Of a stretch of 64,000 nucleotides of DNA, positions 60,209-64,000 are shown one piece after another. The notes below the pieces were generated by a model that was not told the DNA's origin, did not search any database, and saw nothing but the letters and a program-made list of their open reading frames with translations. The stretch spans positions 1,509,001 to 1,573,000 of the forward strand of contig NC_015275.1 of assembly GCF_000178835.2 (NCBI RefSeq), written 5' to 3'. A program made the translations under genes and the position numbers. Every line of letters begins with the position of its first letter. Within the stretch, counting starts at the first letter, position 1. This stretch comes from Cellulosilyticum lentocellum DSM 5427. Lineage in GTDB: Bacteria; Bacillota; Clostridia; Lachnospirales; Cellulosilyticaceae.

Positions 60209-60241
60209 AACGAGAGCTGTAAAAGGCTCTCGTTTTGTTTT
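60209..60241 (+). terminator. Terminator at the end of the hairpin-rich stretch
   Basis: AACGAGAGC pairs with GCTCTCGTT (60209-60217, 60226-60234), followed by TTGTTTT. No protein gene precedes it directly. Confidence 0.8.
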
Positions 60242-60363
60242 GATTTAATCTGAAGTTTTTGTAGAATTATAAAGAATTATTACTAATACAACTTTCTTTT
60301 TATAGGAAAATAGTATAATATTTATAGTACTAATAGTAAATAATGTCTAATGAAGAGGTAGTT

Positions 60364-62466
60364 ATGATAAACAAGAAGAAGCTAGAAGAGCAGCTTGATA
60401 ATATAAAAAAGGATCCTACTTATATAGATGGTTTTATTGCATTAATGACAAGAAGTTGGGGGGGGGATATAGAGGATAATATTGAGGCTATTAAAGGCGC
60501 TATATCCCTTATTCATAAAGAAGAAGGTAAAAAAGCTTATATTGAGCTATTAATGCTACAAGCAAAATATTATTTTGTTTTGGGAAAGTATAGCCAGGGG
60601 ATAGAGGGTTTATTAGATGGCGTTCAAATCCTACAAGAGCCTAAAAATGAGGTAGAGAAACATCAACTTATTCAACTTCAAAATATGTTGTTAGTAGGCT
60701 TTACAAAAAAAGAAGAGTTTGCGCTAGCTATTGAATATGGTTTACAAGGCCTTGAGAAAGCTGAAGCCTTAGCAAGGCCTGAAATTAAAGTAAAATTATT
60801 ACTAAGTATTTTAGATTTATATATTGCTATTAAAGCTTACAAAAAAGCAGAATTTATTTTACAGAATATCGTTGCCATAGACTATATTTTAATGGATACA
60901 ACTAAGCTTTATATTGAGATTGCTTGGCTTAAACTTTTTTTGTGCCAAAAACAATTTGAACTAGCAGCTGAATATAGTAAGAGAGCTTATGATTTAGCCA
61001 AGAAGAATGAAGAACAGTATGCACTTGAATTGATCCAGATTTTAAGTTTAAGAGCAAAACTTAATGTAAGTCGTGAATTATATGCACAAGCAGAAAAGGA
61101 CTTTAAGGATATAAAAGAAAGAATTAAGAAAATTAGATTTAAAGAAATAGAAGAACAAAGTTTATTTGAATGGGCGAAATATGATAAAAAACAAGGAAGA
61201 ATGAATGAGGCTATTCAAAAATTAAAAAAAATTATTGAAGAACAAGATGAATCACTGATTTATGTTAAAGAAAGTTATAAACTATTAAGTGAAATTTATG
61301 AAGAAACTAACGAGTGGCAAGATGCATACAGGTATCTGAGAAAATATGAAAAAAGTAAAGAGAATATATTAGATGAAAATGTACATAAATACTTTGATAA
61401 ACTGAATCAAATTAATATGACTAAAGAAATTGAAAAATACAAATTACTTTATCAAGATATGCAAGTTCTTGCACAGATAGGCGTTGCTTTGACAGAACAT
61501 TTAAAACCAACAGTACTCAATAATAAAATATATAAGCAGCTGAGTAAATTATTTAAGATGGATTTATTCAGTATTCTTATATTAGATCAAGAAGTACCTC
61601 GATATATTTTGGTTGATCATAAAGGTGATATTGTGAAAGAACGTAAAGAACTTATTAGAAATACAGAGTATTTAGCAGAATACTGTACCAAGGAAAGAAT
61701 AGATATTTCAGTAAGTAATGGAGATTTTGAAGCATATCATATAAAAGAGATAGGTGAAGCAGAAGAGTTACAACTACAATCAGTTCTTTTTACGCCACTT
61801 ATCATAAATGATAAGGCGATAGGGGCTGTTGGAATAGGAAGCTACAAGGTCAATATATTTAATAGTAATGACCTTAATTCATTACGTGTAATTGCGTCTT
61901 ATTTGGCTATCACAATACAAAATACTACTTTATATCATCAAGCAGAGTATTTAGGAATGCATGACTCGCTTACCGGTCTTTTAAATAGAGGTGCTTTATT
62001 AAAGCAAGGAGAAATACTATTTAAGAAAAATCATAAACAACATAAAAGCACAGTTGTGATGATGTTAGATACAGACTATTTTAAGCAAGTAAATGACCGC
62101 TATGGTCATCAATTAGGCGATGAAGTACTAAAGAAAATAGGAAAAATCCTAAAAAAAGTGGTTAGAAAGCAAGATTATGTAGGACGATATGGCGGAGAAG
62201 AATTTTTAGTGATATTAGATGATTTATCGGAAAAAGAAGTCGTTAAGGTATGTCAAAGAATTAAAAAAGCCTTAAGTGAAAGTTGTTTTGAAACTAAAAA
62301 GGATACCAAGATTAAAGTAACTGTAAGTGGAGGGTTTTATATCTGTAATGAGTATACCTTAAACTTTAGTGATGCTATTCAATTTGCAGATCATGCTTTA
62401 TATCGTGCTAAATTATTAGGTAGAAATCGTATGATTAGTTATTGTTTAGGAGAGAATGAATCTTAG
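60364..62466 (+). CDS. TPR-GAF-GGDEF diguanylate cyclase
   Basis: From ATG 60364 (GAAGAGG upstream; an upstream ATG at 60343 has no such site) the protein has 700 residues. The first 340 or so form TPR-like helical repeats, then a GAF-like domain (about 365-515) and a GGDEF domain with the active-site motif RYGGEEFLVI near residue 608 and DSLTGLLNRGAL at its start. It should make cyclic di-GMP. No membrane helix is present. A canonical inhibitory site (RxxD) is not evident before GGEEF. TPR repeats suggest control by a protein partner. TATAAT at 60314-60319 is the likely -10 box. Confidence 0.9.
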   Translation: MINKKKLEEQLDNIKKDPTYIDGFIALMTRSWGGDIEDNIEAIKGAISLIHKEEGKKAYIELLMLQAKYYFVLGKYSQGIEGLLDGVQILQEPKNEVEKHQLIQLQNMLLVGFTKKEEFALAIEYGLQGLEKAEALARPEIKVKLLLSILDLYIAIKAYKKAEFILQNIVAIDYILMDTTKLYIEIAWLKLFLCQKQFELAAEYSKRAYDLAKKNEEQYALELIQILSLRAKLNVSRELYAQAEKDFKDIKERIKKIRFKEIEEQSLFEWAKYDKKQGRMNEAIQKLKKIIEEQDESLIYVKESYKLLSEIYEETNEWQDAYRYLRKYEKSKENILDENVHKYFDKLNQINMTKEIEKYKLLYQDMQVLAQIGVALTEHLKPTVLNNKIYKQLSKLFKMDLFSILILDQEVPRYILVDHKGDIVKERKELIRNTEYLAEYCTKERIDISVSNGDFEAYHIKEIGEAEELQLQSVLFTPLIINDKAIGAVGIGSYKVNIFNSNDLNSLRVIASYLAITIQNTTLYHQAEYLGMHDSLTGLLNRGALLKQGEILFKKNHKQHKSTVVMMLDTDYFKQVNDRYGHQLGDEVLKKIGKILKKVVRKQDYVGRYGGEEFLVILDDLSEKEVVKVCQRIKKALSESCFETKKDTKIKVTVSGGFYICNEYTLNFSDAIQFADHALYRAKLLGRNRMISYCLGENES

Positions 62467-62541
62467 AAGAAAGTTGCTAAATTAAAATAAAATGTTATAC
62501 TAACTGTAAGTGTATTTTTATAAAGAAAGGAAGGTATGCGT

Positions 62542-62964
62542 ATGTCTTTTGAAAAAATGAAAACAGTTAGTGATCAAGAAGTGATTCACGAAAGAAGCTG
62601 TATGATGCTGTATTATTTTACCCAAGCAGAGCTTAAACAGATTCAAATGGTGGCTAGAATGGCAGGCGTAGGAGATCAAATTATACTTGGAATGGAGCAT
62701 GGTGAATGCACTTTACAAGCTATTTTAGATAATCAGTTAACTTCTAGTACAGACGCATGTTTAAAACAAAAAGCCATTATTTTTAATAATATCTCTAGTA
62801 CAAGAATAAGTGCTTTTATAGAAGGATTAAAGAAGTTTCGCATGAATAGGCCATTAATAGCAGTTGTAACTGAAACTTCTATTAAATGGACTTTAAAGGA
62901 GCTTTTGCTACATTTAAATGAAGAGCATCATGCAGTAAAGAATAATCAATTTAATGAGCATTAA
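62542..62964 (+). CDS. DUF3783-like protein
   Basis: From ATG 62542 (AGGAAGG at good spacing; an ATG 6 bases earlier is too close to it) the protein has 140 residues. The centre, YFTQAELKQIQMVARMAGVG to ILGMEHGECTLQAILDNQL, and the later FIEGLKKFRMNRPLIAVVTETS match the pattern of DUF3783 proteins of Clostridia, whose function is unknown. No signal peptide or membrane helix. It is followed by a bidirectional terminator. Confidence 0.7.
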   Translation: MSFEKMKTVSDQEVIHERSCMMLYYFTQAELKQIQMVARMAGVGDQIILGMEHGECTLQAILDNQLTSSTDACLKQKAIIFNNISSTRISAFIEGLKKFRMNRPLIAVVTETSIKWTLKELLLHLNEEHHAVKNNQFNEH

Positions 62965-63054
62965 AAGAAGAGACTTCTCCGTTTATTTTGGTACATTGTG
63001 CATAGGCGTGTACTACTTAGTAAAGTAGCTGAACGGTAAGAGCTTTATAGGCAT

Positions 63055-63099
63055 AAAAACCATGTATAGCTAGGATGTTTTTAGTTATACATGGTTTTT
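63055..63099. terminator. Bidirectional terminator
   Basis: ACCATGTATA pairs with TATACATGGT, with an inner AGCTA/TAGTT, flanked by A5 and T5. It lies between convergent genes. Confidence 0.85.
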
Positions 63100-63149
63100 A
63101 TTTATAAAAGTTATTAGCTGTTTATTTTATTACAGCTATTTCTCATTTC

Positions 63150-63413
63150 CTATTCCAATAAATCTTTTAAGAGGATATCTAGGGGAATTGGTTCATTTTG
63201 TAAGCTATTAGCAGCTTCTAAAGCAGAGGTAGCAAGTAGGTCATCTAAGTTTCGGTAACCACTTCCACCATATTTTGCAATAAAATCCTCTATGGCTGCA
63301 TCGAATACAGCGTTTTCTTGGGAATGCGGCTCACAAATTTCTTGTAAGGTTTCCTTAAATTCATTTTCTAGAGGTGCTAGGGTGTGAGATAAATCCAGTT
63401 GTTTTTTAGCCAT
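63150..63413 (-). CDS. Small acidic protein of unknown function
   Basis: From ATG 63413 (AAGGGA upstream) the protein has 87 residues, acidic and helical, without signal or membrane segment (LENEFKETLQEICEPHSQE, FIAKYGGSGYRNLDDLLATS). The frame is open from TTG 63431. It starts 26 bases after the helicase stop on the same strand, so the two may be co-transcribed. Not recognised. Confidence 0.6.
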   Translation of the reverse strand: MAKKQLDLSHTLAPLENEFKETLQEICEPHSQENAVFDAAIEDFIAKYGGSGYRNLDDLLATSALEAANSLQNEPIPLDILLKDLLE

Positions 63414-63439
63414 GTTGAGTTCCCTTGTCAATGATATGA

Positions 63440-64000
63440 TTATTCGTAGTTTTTACCAAATTTATCTTGTGCAATAAGAGATAGTGCATCAGCTAGCGTA
63501 CTTGTATGAGAAGCATGTGATGCATCCTCCTTAAAAGAGGTATTCTTTTTGTGCGATTTAAGTTTAGCTTCAGGTACTGGTGTAGAAGCAGTAGAGTTTT
63601 TCTTTTTTTCGCTATTAAAGCCTTTAGGATATTTATTACGTTTCTTTGATTCGGATTTTTCTAAAGATGGTTTTTGATGGCTAGGGTCACAAGAAGCAAC
63701 AATCTCACCTGTTTTTAAATCTCTAACTTGTCCTTTAATCAGTTTAATAGGTATAATTGTAATATTGAAGTCACGTTCAAAAATACGTATGGCACCTAAG
63801 TCTTTAGGTGTAGCTAAGCAAATAGAATGACCTTCTTTAAAGCCTCTTGCACTACGACCTGCACGATGTAAATACTCATGAGCGGTTAGTGGAAAATCAA
63901 AATGAATGACATGAGTAATATCTGGTACATCTAAGCCTCTGGCAGATAAATCAGAGGAAATAAGAAGTTTTACTTTACCTGACCTGAAGGCTGTTAAAGC
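63440..64000 (-). CDS. DEAD-box RNA helicase, C-terminal part (runs off the window)
   Basis: The 186 visible residues are the end of a DEAD-box helicase. Motif V (SSDLSARGLDVPDI) and motif VI (HRAGRSARG) of the second RecA-like domain are present, followed by a Lys/Ser-rich basic tail of about 90 residues that probably binds RNA. The N-terminal domain with the DEAD motif lies beyond position 64000. It should unwind or remodel RNA; which member of the family it is cannot be decided from this part. Confidence 0.88.
   Translation of the reverse strand, partial: ALTAFRSGKVKLLISSDLSARGLDVPDITHVIHFDFPLTAHEYLHRAGRSARGFKEGHSICLATPKDLGAIRIFERDFNITIIPIKLIKGQVRDLKTGEIVASCDPSHQKPSLEKSESKKRNKYPKGFNSEKKKNSTASTPVPEAKLKSHKKNTSFKEDASHASHTSTLADALSLIAQDKFGKNYE

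Noticed and set aside
59835-60240. RNase P RNA or tmRNA
   Set aside because: The GAGGAAAGTCC and ACAGAA segments of RNase P are not present in the right context, and no tRNA-like end or tag frame of tmRNA is visible.

Overview
The window looks like chromosomal DNA of a low-GC, spore-forming anaerobe of the Clostridia. The evidence is the strong AGGAGG ribosome binding sites, a V-type ATPase operon, a Re-citrate synthase, a T-box leader, sigma-H, a SpoIID-like protein and sugar uptake/polysaccharide genes. The set resembles Lachnospirales such as Cellulosilyticum, but I cannot confirm a genus without a search. No rRNA, CRISPR array or prophage was seen. The only mobile element is one IS1182-like insertion sequence at the left edge.

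Layout: 1-1920, IS element with transposase. 1931-2422, two small cysteine-rich membrane proteins. 2746-5444, Re-citrate synthase and NAD-type isocitrate dehydrogenase, each with its own promoter and terminator. 5802-6537, a small membrane protein and a Glu-Pro-Lys tRNA cluster. 6712-10198, AraC regulator, GH13 enzyme and MFS transporter. 10330-12642, CapA-like protein, an unknown and a P-loop kinase. 12736-17924, GlnRS, a three-gene ABC-2 exporter with a LexA-like box in its promoter, and a histidine phosphatase. 18155-27372, a sugar sensing and uptake region: anchored binding protein, histidine kinase, AraC-type response regulator, second binding lipoprotein, then a ChvE/GguA/GguB-type ABC importer. 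27473-29146, recJ.

29227-33327 is a tRNA-Cys-type T-box followed by cysE-cysS-mrnC-rlmB. This block is normally followed closely by sigH, but here a large secreted PA14-domain protein (33661-36216) lies between rlmB and sigH (36599-37249). Next come two tandem paralogous cysteine-rich proteins, thrC, a SEC-C protein and a membrane protein. 41576-50226 is a nine-gene V-type ATPase operon. A 6S RNA (about 50366-50600) follows, then an HD-domain protein, a putative metal exporter with a Fur-family regulator and two operator-like palindromes, a SpoIID/LytB protein, an M48-type protease, a tiny zinc-ribbon protein, an AI-2E family permease, a GH105 hydrolase, a 600-base gene-free hairpin-rich stretch, a TPR-GAF-GGDEF diguanylate cyclase, a DUF3783-like protein, a small unknown and the C-terminal part of a DEAD-box helicase running off the right edge.

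Together the genes fit a plant-polysaccharide-fermenting anaerobe: two-component-sensed sugar import, cytoplasmic glycosidases, 2-oxoglutarate supply through Re-citrate synthase, ion-gradient control by the V-ATPase and several sporulation-associated loci. The least explained elements are the 59775-60240 stretch, the cysteine-rich paralogs, the PA14 protein at the rlmB/sigH junction and the metal exporter/Fur locus.
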